Made by a program: the position numbers and the translations under genes
The notes under the pieces: model-generated
Seen by the model: only the letters and a program-made list of their open reading frames with translations
Database searches by the model: none
Told to the model about the DNA's origin: nothing
Assembly (NCBI RefSeq): GCF_002105755.1
Contig: NZ_CP020821.1
Span: 930,001 to 994,000, forward strand
DNA length: 64,000 bases
Origin: Mycobacterium colombiense CECT 3035
GTDB lineage: Bacteria; Actinomycetota; Actinomycetes; Mycobacteriales; Mycobacteriaceae
Reading direction: 5' to 3'
In this document: positions 55,901 to 64,000 of the stretch, in pieces
How positions within the stretch are numbered: the stretch's first letter is position 1
How the letters are laid out: each line of letters opens with the position of its first letter

Positions 55901-56647
55901 GTGCGCAACCAAGATCGTTTCGACGTGATCGCCCGAAAAATGGTCCGGGGGGCATCGGGCGTGTGTTGCGTGCTTCTCGATCGCGACCTGCGGATACGGG
56001 CGGCAAGCAAGGACTACGAGCGGGTCACCCTTCGCGGGCACGGCGAACTTCCGGGGCAGTACCTCTTCGACGCCTTCCCGGACAATCCGAAGGATCCGCA
56101 CGCGGACGGGACGGCCAGGCTCGCGTCGTCGTTGGAGACCGCAATGCGCAGCGGCCATCCCCACACGATGCGGATGCAGCGGTATGACATTCCCGATCCC
56201 GCCGCCCCCGACGAATTCCTGCCGAAGGTGTGGAGCCCCACCAACTCCCCGTTGCTCGATCACGGCGAACTGGTGGGCGTGGTGCACACCGTGAGGGAAG
56301 TTTCGCAGAGCAGGCAACTCCTCGACGAGGTGGCGCGCGACGTCGATCACGGTGTCCCCTGGGATCCGGCGGATCTGCTGCACACCCTCGAGGCCGTCAG
56401 CGCCGTGGAATCCGGCCGACACCGCCAGCGGCAGCAGGAACTGGCCACGGAGAACAGGCAGCTGATGCGCGCCATCGCCACCAGAGACATGATCGGCCAG
56501 GCCAAGGGCATGCTGATGGAACGATTCAACATCGACGCCGATCGAGCTTTCGGACTGCTGACCAGGCTCTCGCAGGAGACCAACACCCGGGTCGAGGAGA
56601 TCGCCCGCAATCTGGTCCAGACGCCGCGCCCGCCCCGTTCGGACTGA
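55901..56647 (+). CDS. PAS-ANTAR domain regulator
   Basis: 248 residues. A PAS-like domain at about 12-135 (CCVLLDRDLRIRAASKDYER, LDHGELVGVVHTVREV) is followed by a linker helix. The ANTAR domain is C-terminal at about 185-238 (ATRDMIGQAKGMLMERFNID to RLSQETNTRVEEIARNLV). It probably binds RNA hairpins as an antiterminator. GTG start at 55901. It ends two bases before the convergent membrane protein gene. It is a more distant relative of the PAS-ANTAR protein at 1496-2182. Confidence 0.85.
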   Translation: MRNQDRFDVIARKMVRGASGVCCVLLDRDLRIRAASKDYERVTLRGHGELPGQYLFDAFPDNPKDPHADGTARLASSLETAMRSGHPHTMRMQRYDIPDPAAPDEFLPKVWSPTNSPLLDHGELVGVVHTVREVSQSRQLLDEVARDVDHGVPWDPADLLHTLEAVSAVESGRHRQRQQELATENRQLMRAIATRDMIGQAKGMLMERFNIDADRAFGLLTRLSQETNTRVEEIARNLVQTPRPPRSD

Positions 56648-56648
56648 G

Positions 56649-57443
56649 CTACAGAACGTGTAGACCCTGGGCCAGCTGTGACACCCCGACCACCGTGAAC
56701 AGTGCCACCAAGATGTGGCGGTGGTAGCTCCGCACCCAGTTGTGCAGCACGAGCAAGAGGGTTTGCGTTTTCGCCGGCGCGACCACGTATCCGACCAGAA
56801 TGACCTCGACGACGGCGTACATCAGGAGGATGAACGCGACGGACGCGCTGGCCTGCGCGGAGACCGATGCCCCCGACGCTGCGATGATCGCCACGATGAA
56901 CAGGACGCCGTCGACCGGCACCGAGATGATGCCGATTACCCACGCGACCCACGAGGAGCCGCTCTCCCACGCGTCGTGAATGCGGTTGAGTAGCCGCCGG
57001 ACCGGCGAGGGGTTCCTCACCGACTCCTCCGGGACCCGGGTCAGCAGCCGCGGCATCGGGATCGGCGCGCCTGAGACCATCGACATCTCGGGGGAGCGGG
57101 CGTCCTCGGGTACGGGCTGCGGCGTCCGCGGGCGGACGAGAAATCGCACCGTCAGCACGGCGGCGATCGACAGGCCGACCACACCGAGGCCGATCTGGAT
57201 CTTGCCGAGGGCCGAATTCGTCGAGGGGGATGCCGAACCGTGCGCCACGTGCCCGAACATCGGGGTGAAGTTCAGCAGGAGCAGCGGGATGAGCAACTCG
57301 GGTATGCACACCGTCAGGCCGCCGAGCCAGTATGCGAGCAGACTCGGCCCGGGCCGGGGCCGAGAGATCATCAGCAGGGCGAGCCCGAGGCGGACAGGAT
57401 TGAGCGCGGCCAGGATCCCCAAGCCCAGCACCGACCCCCACAT
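56649..57443 (-). CDS. GAP/Sap-family membrane protein
   Basis: 264 residues with about six transmembrane segments (VLGLGILAALNPVRLGLALL, LLAYWLGGLTVCIPELLIPL, IGLGVVGLSIAAVLTVRFLV, WVAWVIGIISVPVDGVLFIV, ASVAFILLMYAVVEVILVGY, LVALFTVVGVSQLAQGL). The family includes Gap, needed for glycopeptidolipid export in M. smegmatis, and Sap, needed for sulfolipid export. It lies 1.5 kb from the NRPS, transcribed the other way, so a link is plausible but unproven. Confidence 0.82.
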   Translation of the reverse strand: MWGSVLGLGILAALNPVRLGLALLMISRPRPGPSLLAYWLGGLTVCIPELLIPLLLLNFTPMFGHVAHGSASPSTNSALGKIQIGLGVVGLSIAAVLTVRFLVRPRTPQPVPEDARSPEMSMVSGAPIPMPRLLTRVPEESVRNPSPVRRLLNRIHDAWESGSSWVAWVIGIISVPVDGVLFIVAIIAASGASVSAQASASVAFILLMYAVVEVILVGYVVAPAKTQTLLLVLHNWVRSYHRHILVALFTVVGVSQLAQGLHVL

Positions 57444-58651
57444 GGTTCGAGGCTCTACCCGCGAGTGGCGGGGTCTAAACGCCGCCGGGGTACATCTGAG
57501 AACGTTGAAAATCGGCTCGGCAAAGTCGGCTATGAATCAGCTGTGTGCGCGGAAACATGCTCCTGTGCAACGGATTCCGGCCGTGCCGCCGCATGCGTAG
57601 CGGCGCAGGTGAGGCAGCGGTTCTGCGAGCCGAGGATGCACCGGCGTAGCTCGCCGGTTTCGGGGTAGTCGGGTTAGCGGGCCCGCACGGTCGGCGGGTC
57701 CTGGCGAAGTTCGTGCCCGCGATGGGTGCGTGAGATCAATCACAACTTGCCTGCGTGACGGCCTGCCCTGGCGCGCGTAGGGGCTCATCGGCAAACGTAG
57801 CCCGGCGGCTGGTGTGTCCGATGAAACCCGACCGGCGACGCCGCCACGCCTCGAGGCGAGACCGCCACGGGCCGCTCGTTGATAGCTATGCGGCAGCGGG
57901 ATGTGGCGCGGATTGCGGCGATGACATGGGCTTTCGCATAGCAAGCGTCCATACCCTTTTGCACGGTGCGCGTGTGAGATTCGACATCTGAGCGATCGAC
58001 GCTAGGCTGGTACGCGAATATCCGTGAATGCGCTGCTAGAGGCCATTTAGGGACGTTTTCGCGGAACTGAGTTCGGTGGCGCCGCAGGCCACAGGCGGCA
58101 GCGTCGGGCCGAAACCGGAAGTCAGAAGCAAAGATTCGGTGACCATCCGGGCCGCGTTCTGCTTGTCGACGTCGGCAAACGCGGAACGCCGATGGGTGGG
58201 CACGATCGCGCGGGCGACAGAAGCGGCCACCGGGGAGTGAGATATCCAACACCGGCGCGACACGGTCTTTTGCTGCGCAGCTACGCAACAGTGGGGCAGT
58301 AGAATCCGTCGTGGATCGGGTTATGTAGGAACGGAATTCAGATGTTTCGGGGAGTGATCGTTGGGTATCCGCGCAGCGTGGATCGCGACGCCGATGGTCG
58401 TATTGCGGGCGCGCACCGGGTGCGCTGTTCGGTAAACAACGATTGTCGGCTCGGGGCCGCAATGGGTACCGCGACGATCGCGTTGCGGCGCCACCCCTCA
58501 CGACCGAGCTCATCGGTGCCGGTATTCGACGGCGGAGCTGGTCGATATTGTGGCCCGGCCTGACGGCTCAATCCTTAAGCGCTGCAAAAAAGTTCGGCGC
58601 GCCCGTGCAAGATGTTTACGGAATTTACGCTGGTGTAAGGGGGTCCATCCG
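57444..58651. other. Gene-poor region before mbtH
   Basis: About 1.2 kb without a convincing gene on either strand. Short open frames exist (for example plus 58342-58563, minus 58036-58263) but lack good starts, conserved motifs and typical codon use. Base composition is less GC-rich than in neighbouring genes toward 58.6 kb. It may hold the NRPS promoter and gene remnants. Confidence 0.5.
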
Positions 58652-58879
58652 TTGCCGCTCAATCCGTTTGATGACGACAATGGCAGTTTTTTCGTCTTGG
58701 TCAATAACGAAGAACAACACAGTCTTTGGCCAACATTCACTGTCATTCCCGCCGGTTGGAGAGTAGTTTTTGGAGAAGCCGACCGCGCCACCTGCCTGCA
58801 TTACATCGAAGAAACCTGGCCCGATATACGGGCGAAAAGTCTGCGCGACACGCTGACCGCTCCGGTTCGTGATCAATAA
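58652..58879 (+). CDS. mbtH: MbtH-like NRPS activator
   Basis: 75 residues from TTG 58652, chosen because AAGGGGG lies 9 bases upstream and no ATG/GTG is suitably placed. Family motifs are [31 protein letters not shown]-like [10 protein letters not shown] and the C-terminal [11 protein letters not shown]. The Ser-Leu-Trp-Pro and Trp residues that bind adenylation domains are present. It lies 53 bases before the NRPS, its expected partner. The paralogue status (a second mbtH besides the mycobactin one) is inferred. Confidence 0.9.
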   Translation: MPLNPFDDDNGSFFVLVNNEEQHSLWPTFTVIPAGWRVVFGEADRATCLHYIEETWPDIRAKSLRDTLTAPVRDQ

Positions 58880-58932
58880 GCCGGCGTCGGTATGAAGGGT
58901 TTCGGGGTCAACTTTTTAGTGGGGGGCGTGTA

Positions 58933-61900
58933 GTGGAGCGTGCTGACCGGGCACTTCCCGTGACGCGGGGCCAGCTGGACATCTGGCTGGCGCAACAAAC
59001 TGGCTACTTCGATGTGGCCTGGCAGCTGGGCGTACTCGTGCACATCGAGGGCGCGATCGACACCGGGTTGCTGCATCAGGCTATGCGACACGTGGTGAAC
59101 GAGGCTGAGAGCCTGAGGGCTTCGTTCTTCGAGGTCGACGGCCAGGTCTTCCAGAAGGCCGTCGAGTACGACGACGTCGATCTGGTCTTCTATGACCTGA
59201 CCGAGTCGCGCGATCCCGAGCGGGAAGTCCGCGCGACGGCTTCATCGATTCAGAACACGCCGATGCCGCTCACCGGCCCGATGATCAAGTTCGCGTTGTT
59301 CCGGACGGCCCCCGACGAGTACTACTGGTTCACCACCTGCCATCACATCGCCATCGACGGGATGGGCATCGCGCTGATCGGTCGCCGCATCGCGGCCGTC
59401 TATTCCGCGCTGGCCTCCGGGAAACCGATTCCGCCGGCCTTCTTCGGCTCGCTGCACGACCTGGTCAGCGGCGAGTTGGAATACGAGGCGTCGCCCAAAT
59501 TCGTTGAAGACCAAGAGTATTGGGCCGCCCACCGTCCCGAGGGTGACGGTGCGGATTACCCGGCGACCGCGGCCGACGACGGGCGGGATCCGTATTCACC
59601 TTCTCCGCCAGTGCAACTGGATCAATCGGTGGTCGGCAAGGTCAAGGAGCTGTCCAAGACGCTGGGCATCCGCCGGTCGTCGGTCCTGACGGCGGCGTGC
59701 GCGCTTCTGGTGCGCGGCTGGTCCGCCGACGGGTCGGACGAAGTCGTGCTCGACTTCCCGGTCAGCCGGCGCCCCGACCCGAAATCCAAGACGCATCCCG
59801 GCATGCTCGCCGGGGTGGTGCCGCTGGTGCTCAAGGCCGCGCCGGACACGACGTTCGCCGACTTCTGCCGGCACGTCGACACGCGATCACGGGAAGCGCT
59901 GCGGCATCAGCAATTCCCGACCCGCACGCTGGACGGCGAAGGTGACTTCAGCGGTCCGCGGCAGGCGCCGAACCGGGTGGTGGTCAACTTCGTCCCGGCG
60001 CGCCTCACGCTCAGCCTCGGCGACGTGCCGGCGACCGCGAAATACACCAGCTTCGGCCCGGTGGGCCACTTCGGGCTGTTCTTTCTGGGATTCGGCGATC
60101 AGCAGTTCCTGAGCACCGTCGGCACCGGGCAACCCTTCTCGAACTTCGATGTCTCGGATCTGGGGGAGCGGCTGCAGCGGATCCTGGCGGCCATGGCGGC
60201 CGATCCGGGCCTGCAATTGTCGTCGCTGGATGTGCTGCACCCCGATGAGCGCGCCCGCCTGGAAGAGGTTGGTAATCGGGCGGTTTGGAGCCGCCCGGCG
60301 AGCGCGCCGCTGTCGGTGGCTGCGCTGTTCGGCACGCACGTGGACCGCTCACCCGAGTCGGTGGCACTGGTCTGCGCTGATCGCTCGATGACGTATCGCG
60401 AGCTCGACGAGGCGGCTAATCGATTGGCGCACTTGCTGATCGGTCAGGGCGCCGGCCCGGGTGAGTACGTGGCGCTGTTGTTGCCGCGGTCGGCCGAGGC
60501 GATCGTGTCCATCATGGCGGTGCTCAAGACCGGTGCCGCGTACCTGCCCATCGAACCGGCGTCACCGGACGCGCGCATCGGCTTCATGCTCGCCGACGCC
60601 AACCCGGTGGCCGCGATCACCACGGCCGATCTGGCCGACCGGCTCGACGGCCACGACATGACGGTCATCGATGTCGCCGACCCGCGTATCGAGGCGCAAC
60701 CCGGCACGCCGCTGCCCGCGCCGGATCCGGCCGACCTCGCGTACCTGATCTACACCTCGGGCACCACCGGTACGCCCAAGGGCGTGGCGATCACCAACCA
60801 CAACGTCACCCAGCTGCTGGAGTCGCTGGATGCCGGCCTGCCGTCGCCGGGCGTGTGGTCGCAGAGCCACTCGTATGCGTTCGACTTCTCGGTATGGGAG
60901 ATCTTCGGCGCGCTGCTGCGTGGCGGGCGGCTGGTCGTCGTCCCCGACGACGTCGCGCGCTCGCCGGAGGACTTGCACGACTTGCTCGTCGAGCAAGGGG
61001 TCACCGTCTACAGCGAAACCCCGTCCGCCGTGCAGATGGTGTCGCCGGAGGGTCTCGATTCCACCGCGCTGGTGATCGGCGCCGAGGCCTGCCCCGCCGA
61101 GGTCGTGGACCGCTGGGCGCCCGGGCGCGTCATGGTCAACGCGTACGGGCCGAGCGAGACGACGATGTGCGTGGCGATCAGCGCGCCGCTGCGGGCCGAG
61201 TCCGGGGCGGTGCCGATCGGCTCGCCGGTGCCGGGGGCGGCGTTGTTCGTCCTGGACGGGTGGTTGCGCCCGGTGCCCGCCGGCGTGGTCGGTGAGCTGT
61301 ACGTCGCGGGTCGCGGGGTGGCCGCCGGCTACGTGGGCCGGACCGGACTGACCGCGTCACGGTTCGTGGCCTGCCCGTTCGGCGAGCCCGGCGAGCGGAT
61401 GTATCGCACCGGCGACCTGGTGTGCTGGGGCGACGACGGTCAGCTGCGCTACCTGGGGCGTGCGGACGAGCAGGTCAAGATCCGCGGCTACCGCATCGAG
61501 CTCGGCGAGATCCAGGCGGCGCTGGCCGCGCTCGACGGGGTCGAGGCCGCGGTGGTGATCGCCCGCGAGGACCGTCCCGGCGACAAGCGGCTGGTCGGGT
61601 ACGTCACCGGCGCCGCCGACCCGGTCGAGGCGCGCGCCGCGCTGGCCGACCGGCTGCCGGCCTACATGGTGCCGAGCGCGGTGGTGGTGCTCGAGGCGCT
61701 GCCCCTGACGGTCAACGGCAAGCTCGACACCCGCGCCCTGCCTGCGCCCGAATACAGCACGGGCGAATACCGCGCCCCGGGCAACGCCTTCGAGGAGATC
61801 CTGGCCGGCATCTACGCCGAGGTGCTCGGCGTGGAGCGGGTCAGCGTTGACGAGTCGTTCTTCGAGCTCGGCGGCGACAGCATCCTGTCGCTGCAGGTGG

Positions 61901-64000
61901 TGGCGCGGGCGCGCGCCGCCGGCCTGACCTGCCGGCCGCGCGACGTCTTCGTCGAACAGACCGTGGCGCGCCTGGCCCGGGTGGCCGGCGTGAGCGACGG
62001 GGCCTCCGACGTGGTGGACGAGGGCGTCGGCCCGGTGCTGGCCACCCCGATCATGCAGTGGCTGCACGGAATCGAGAGTGCCGGCGGCCCGATCGAACAG
62101 TTCAACCAGACCGTGATGGTCCAGGCCCCCGCCGGGGTGACCGAAGCCGACGTCGCAATCGTGTTGCAGGCCTTGGTGGATCGGCATGGCATGCTGCGGC
62201 TGCGCGTCGACGACGACGCGGCCGGCGGTTGGTCACTGCAGGTGCCCGAACGCGGCTCGGTGCGGGCCGAGGATTGCCTGCGGTCGGTGGACGCGCTGTC
62301 CGACGAGGCGCTGCTGGACGCGCGCTCGCGGTTGAACCCTGCCACGGGGGCGATGCTGAGCGCGCTGTGGGTCGAGTCCACCGGCCAGCTGACGGTGATC
62401 ATTCACCACCTCGCCGTCGACGCGGTGTCGTGGTGGATCCTGTTGGAAGACCTCAACATTGCCTGGGCCCTGCACAGCGCGGGGCAGCCGGTGGAGTTGC
62501 CGCCGGCGGGCACCTCGTTCGCGCGCTGGTCGACGGTGCTGGCCGAGCACGCCCAGCGTCCCGACGTCGTGAGCCAGCTGGGCGCGTGGAAGAAGGTGGC
62601 GGCGACGCCCGCCGCGCTGCCCGCGGCCAACCCCGAAACGGATACGTATGCCTCCGCCGGCCGTCTGTCGGTGGAGCTGGACGCCGAGACGACCGGGGCG
62701 CTCATCGGTGACGTGCCAACGGCGTTCCACGCGGGAATCCAGGACATCCTGTTGATCGCGTTCGGCCTCGCCTGGTCCGAATTCCTGGGCGAGGGCGCCG
62801 ATGCGATCGGCATCGACGTCGAGGGCCACGGCCGCCATGAGGAGCTCGGTGCCGACATCGACCTGTCCCGCACCGTCGGATGGTTCACCACCAAGTACCC
62901 GGTGTCGCTGGGAGTGGCCGGGCTGCGCTGGGCGCAGGTGGCGGGCGGCGACGCGGCGCTGGGCGCGGTGATCAAGCGCGCCAAGGAACAGCTGCGGGCC
63001 CTGCCCGACCCGCTCACCTACGGGCTGCTGCGGTACCTCAACGCCGACGCCGACCTGACCGGCCCCGACCCGTCGATCGCCTTCAACTACCTGGGACGCC
63101 AAGGCGCGGCGTCCGATTCGGCGGGCGAGGGCTGGCGGATCAGCCAGGACGGCCTGTCGTTGATCGGTGCGGCCGCGGCGGTGCCCATGCCGCTGATGCA
63201 CACCGTCGAGCTCAATGCCGGCACCATCGACACCGGTACCGGACCGCACCTGCACGCCGAATGGACTTGGGCGCCATCGGTTCTCGATGCGAGCCAGATC
63301 ACCCGGCTGAGCCAGCTGTGGTTCGAGGCCCTGGCCGGTGTTTGCGCGCACGTGCGCTCCGGTGGGGGCGGCCTGACCCCGTCGGACATCGCGCCGGCGC
63401 GCCTGAGCCAGCAGCAGATCGACGAGCTGGCGCGCCAACACCACATCGCCGACATCCTGCCGCTGACCCCCCTGCAACAGGGCCTGCTCTTCCACTCCAG
63501 CACCGCGCAGGGCAGCGACGACATGTACGCGGTGCAACTGGACTTCACCCTCACCGGGCCGCTGGATCCGGACCGCCTGCGCGACGCGGTGCACACCGTC
63601 GTCAACCGGCATCCGCACCTGGCGGCGCTGTTCTGCGAGCAGTACGACGAGCCGGTGCAGATCATCCCCGCCGACCCCGTCGTCGAGTGGCGCTACCTCG
63701 AACTCGGCGGAATCGGCGACGCCGAGGCCGGCGAGCTGATCGAGCGGCTGTGCGTTTCCGAACGCGCCGCGGTCGGCGACCTCGCCGCCCAGGCGGCCTT
63801 CCGCGCCGCGCTGGTCCGCACCGCCGACGGCCGGCACCGCTTCGTGCTGACCAATCACCACATCCTGCTCGACGGCTGGTCGCTGCCGATCCTGCTGCGC
63901 GAGATCTTCACCAGCTACTACGGCCAGCGGCTGCCCGCCGCCGGCTCCTACCGAGCCTTCCTCACCTGGCTGGCCGCCCGAGACCTCGACGCCGCCCGCG
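58933..64000 (+). CDS. Nonribosomal peptide synthetase, 3' end outside window (mps1/pstA candidate)
   Basis: At least 1689 residues. Order: condensation domain (about 7-440, HHIAIDG at about 137), adenylation domain (about 460-970, [11 protein letters not shown] at 607, FDFSVWE with Asp at 651), thiolation ([10 protein letters not shown], Ser about 983), epimerization ([11 protein letters not shown] at about 1158), then the next condensation domain (HHILLDGW at about 1642), which is cut by the window edge. An N-terminal C domain followed by A-T-E fits lipopeptides starting with an acylated D-amino acid, as in glycopeptidolipids (acyl-D-Phe). The specificity pocket by eye is D-F-W-S-V-G-A-M-C, not a code I can assign. 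GTG 58933 gives [18 protein letters not shown]. Confidence 0.92.
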   Translation, partial: MERADRALPVTRGQLDIWLAQQTGYFDVAWQLGVLVHIEGAIDTGLLHQAMRHVVNEAESLRASFFEVDGQVFQKAVEYDDVDLVFYDLTESRDPEREVRATASSIQNTPMPLTGPMIKFALFRTAPDEYYWFTTCHHIAIDGMGIALIGRRIAAVYSALASGKPIPPAFFGSLHDLVSGELEYEASPKFVEDQEYWAAHRPEGDGADYPATAADDGRDPYSPSPPVQLDQSVVGKVKELSKTLGIRRSSVLTAACALLVRGWSADGSDEVVLDFPVSRRPDPKSKTHPGMLAGVVPLVLKAAPDTTFADFCRHVDTRSREALRHQQFPTRTLDGEGDFSGPRQAPNRVVVNFVPARLTLSLGDVPATAKYTSFGPVGHFGLFFLGFGDQQFLSTVGTGQPFSNFDVSDLGERLQRILAAMAADPGLQLSSLDVLHPDERARLEEVGNRAVWSRPASAPLSVAALFGTHVDRSPESVALVCADRSMTYRELDEAANRLAHLLIGQGAGPGEYVALLLPRSAEAIVSIMAVLKTGAAYLPIEPASPDARIGFMLADANPVAAITTADLADRLDGHDMTVIDVADPRIEAQPGTPLPAPDPADLAYLIYTSGTTGTPKGVAITNHNVTQLLESLDAGLPSPGVWSQSHSYAFDFSVWEIFGALLRGGRLVVVPDDVARSPEDLHDLLVEQGVTVYSETPSAVQMVSPEGLDSTALVIGAEACPAEVVDRWAPGRVMVNAYGPSETTMCVAISAPLRAESGAVPIGSPVPGAALFVLDGWLRPVPAGVVGELYVAGRGVAAGYVGRTGLTASRFVACPFGEPGERMYRTGDLVCWGDDGQLRYLGRADEQVKIRGYRIELGEIQAALAALDGVEAAVVIAREDRPGDKRLVGYVTGAADPVEARAALADRLPAYMVPSAVVVLEALPLTVNGKLDTRALPAPEYSTGEYRAPGNAFEEILAGIYAEVLGVERVSVDESFFELGGDSILSLQVVARARAAGLTCRPRDVFVEQTVARLARVAGVSDGASDVVDEGVGPVLATPIMQWLHGIESAGGPIEQFNQTVMVQAPAGVTEADVAIVLQALVDRHGMLRLRVDDDAAGGWSLQVPERGSVRAEDCLRSVDALSDEALLDARSRLNPATGAMLSALWVESTGQLTVIIHHLAVDAVSWWILLEDLNIAWALHSAGQPVELPPAGTSFARWSTVLAEHAQRPDVVSQLGAWKKVAATPAALPAANPETDTYASAGRLSVELDAETTGALIGDVPTAFHAGIQDILLIAFGLAWSEFLGEGADAIGIDVEGHGRHEELGADIDLSRTVGWFTTKYPVSLGVAGLRWAQVAGGDAALGAVIKRAKEQLRALPDPLTYGLLRYLNADADLTGPDPSIAFNYLGRQGAASDSAGEGWRISQDGLSLIGAAAAVPMPLMHTVELNAGTIDTGTGPHLHAEWTWAPSVLDASQITRLSQLWFEALAGVCAHVRSGGGGLTPSDIAPARLSQQQIDELARQHHIADILPLTPLQQGLLFHSSTAQGSDDMYAVQLDFTLTGPLDPDRLRDAVHTVVNRHPHLAALFCEQYDEPVQIIPADPVVEWRYLELGGIGDAEAGELIERLCVSERAAVGDLAAQAAFRAALVRTADGRHRFVLTNHHILLDGWSLPILLREIFTSYYGQRLPAAGSYRAFLTWLAARDLDAAR

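Noticed and set aside
58036..58263. Minus-strand frame ending ACGATELSSAKTSLNGL
   Set aside because: Looks somewhat protein-like at its end but lacks a start signal or homologue I recognise; could be a gene remnant, not supportable.
57785..58513. 242-codon minus-strand frame in the gene-poor region
   Set aside because: Arg/Ser-rich, no motif, no ribosome site.
58342..58563. 73-codon plus-strand frame before mbtH
   Set aside because: Weak start, mixed codon use and no recognisable motif; possibly leader sequence only.

Overview
The window is high-GC actinobacterial DNA and almost certainly comes from a nontuberculous Mycobacterium. The central block (about 12.0-38.7 kb) keeps the gene order of Mycobacterium tuberculosis Rv1683-Rv1713. 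A member of the M. avium complex or a close relative is likely, because an MbtH protein followed by a lipopeptide-type NRPS sits at the right edge; that species guess is inference.

Layout. 0-2.2 kb: a truncated ABC-F ATPase and a PAS-ANTAR regulator. 2.3-9.3 kb: a leftward six-gene operon (membrane protein, gluconate-dehydrogenase-type small subunit, GMC oxidoreductase, GH15 glucoamylase-like enzyme, SDR, enolase-superfamily enzyme) that looks like an undescribed carbohydrate oxidation pathway. 9.6-12 kb: an SDR and a 13E12-type HNH protein. 12-17.4 kb: a hydrolase/acyl-CoA-synthetase-like fusion protein, a Trm112-like protein, and an ABC exporter operon with its own TetR regulator, a leaderless promoter and two abutting palindromic operators. 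17.5-18.7 kb: an ammonium transporter with Glu in place of the first twin-His residue. 18.9-38.7 kb: conserved housekeeping genes (mpg, tyrS, tlyA, nadK, recN, an Rv1697 homologue, mctB, pyrG, a Nudix hydrolase, xerD, an O-methyltransferase, parA-scpA-scpB-rluB-cmk-der), tightly packed with many 1-8 base overlaps.

38.9-48.5 kb: a 9.5 kb element integrated in tRNA-Pro(GGG), bounded by perfect 43-bp repeats (attL 38930-38972, attR 48414-48456). It encodes a tyrosine integrase, an excisionase-like HTH protein, a RepA-like ATPase, a scaffold-like protein, an HK97-type capsid protein, an HNH-like zinc protein and small packaging-region proteins. I found no large terminase, portal, protease, tail or lysis gene. 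Near attR are four leftward genes, two of them for predicted secreted proteins. The element also has paired integrase arm sites at both ends, an iteron and hairpin cluster at the end of the rep gene (candidate origin), and a 10-bp-periodic CAYRTG array before xis. I read it as a capsid-carrying phage satellite similar in size and content to phiRv1/phiRv2 but with a different integrase. This is the most interesting system in the window.

48.5-57.4 kb: accessory chromosome with small secreted or membrane proteins, a PPOX-fold flavoprotein, a cNMP-binding protein, gabD2, an MFS transporter, a second PAS-ANTAR protein and a GAP/Sap-family membrane protein. A degraded second tRNA 3' end at 49022-49049 suggests an older integration event. 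57.4-58.65 kb has no convincing gene. 58.65-64 kb: mbtH and the first C-A-T-E module, plus the start of the next condensation domain, of a large NRPS that runs off the window; it is a candidate glycopeptidolipid synthetase (mps1/pstA-like).
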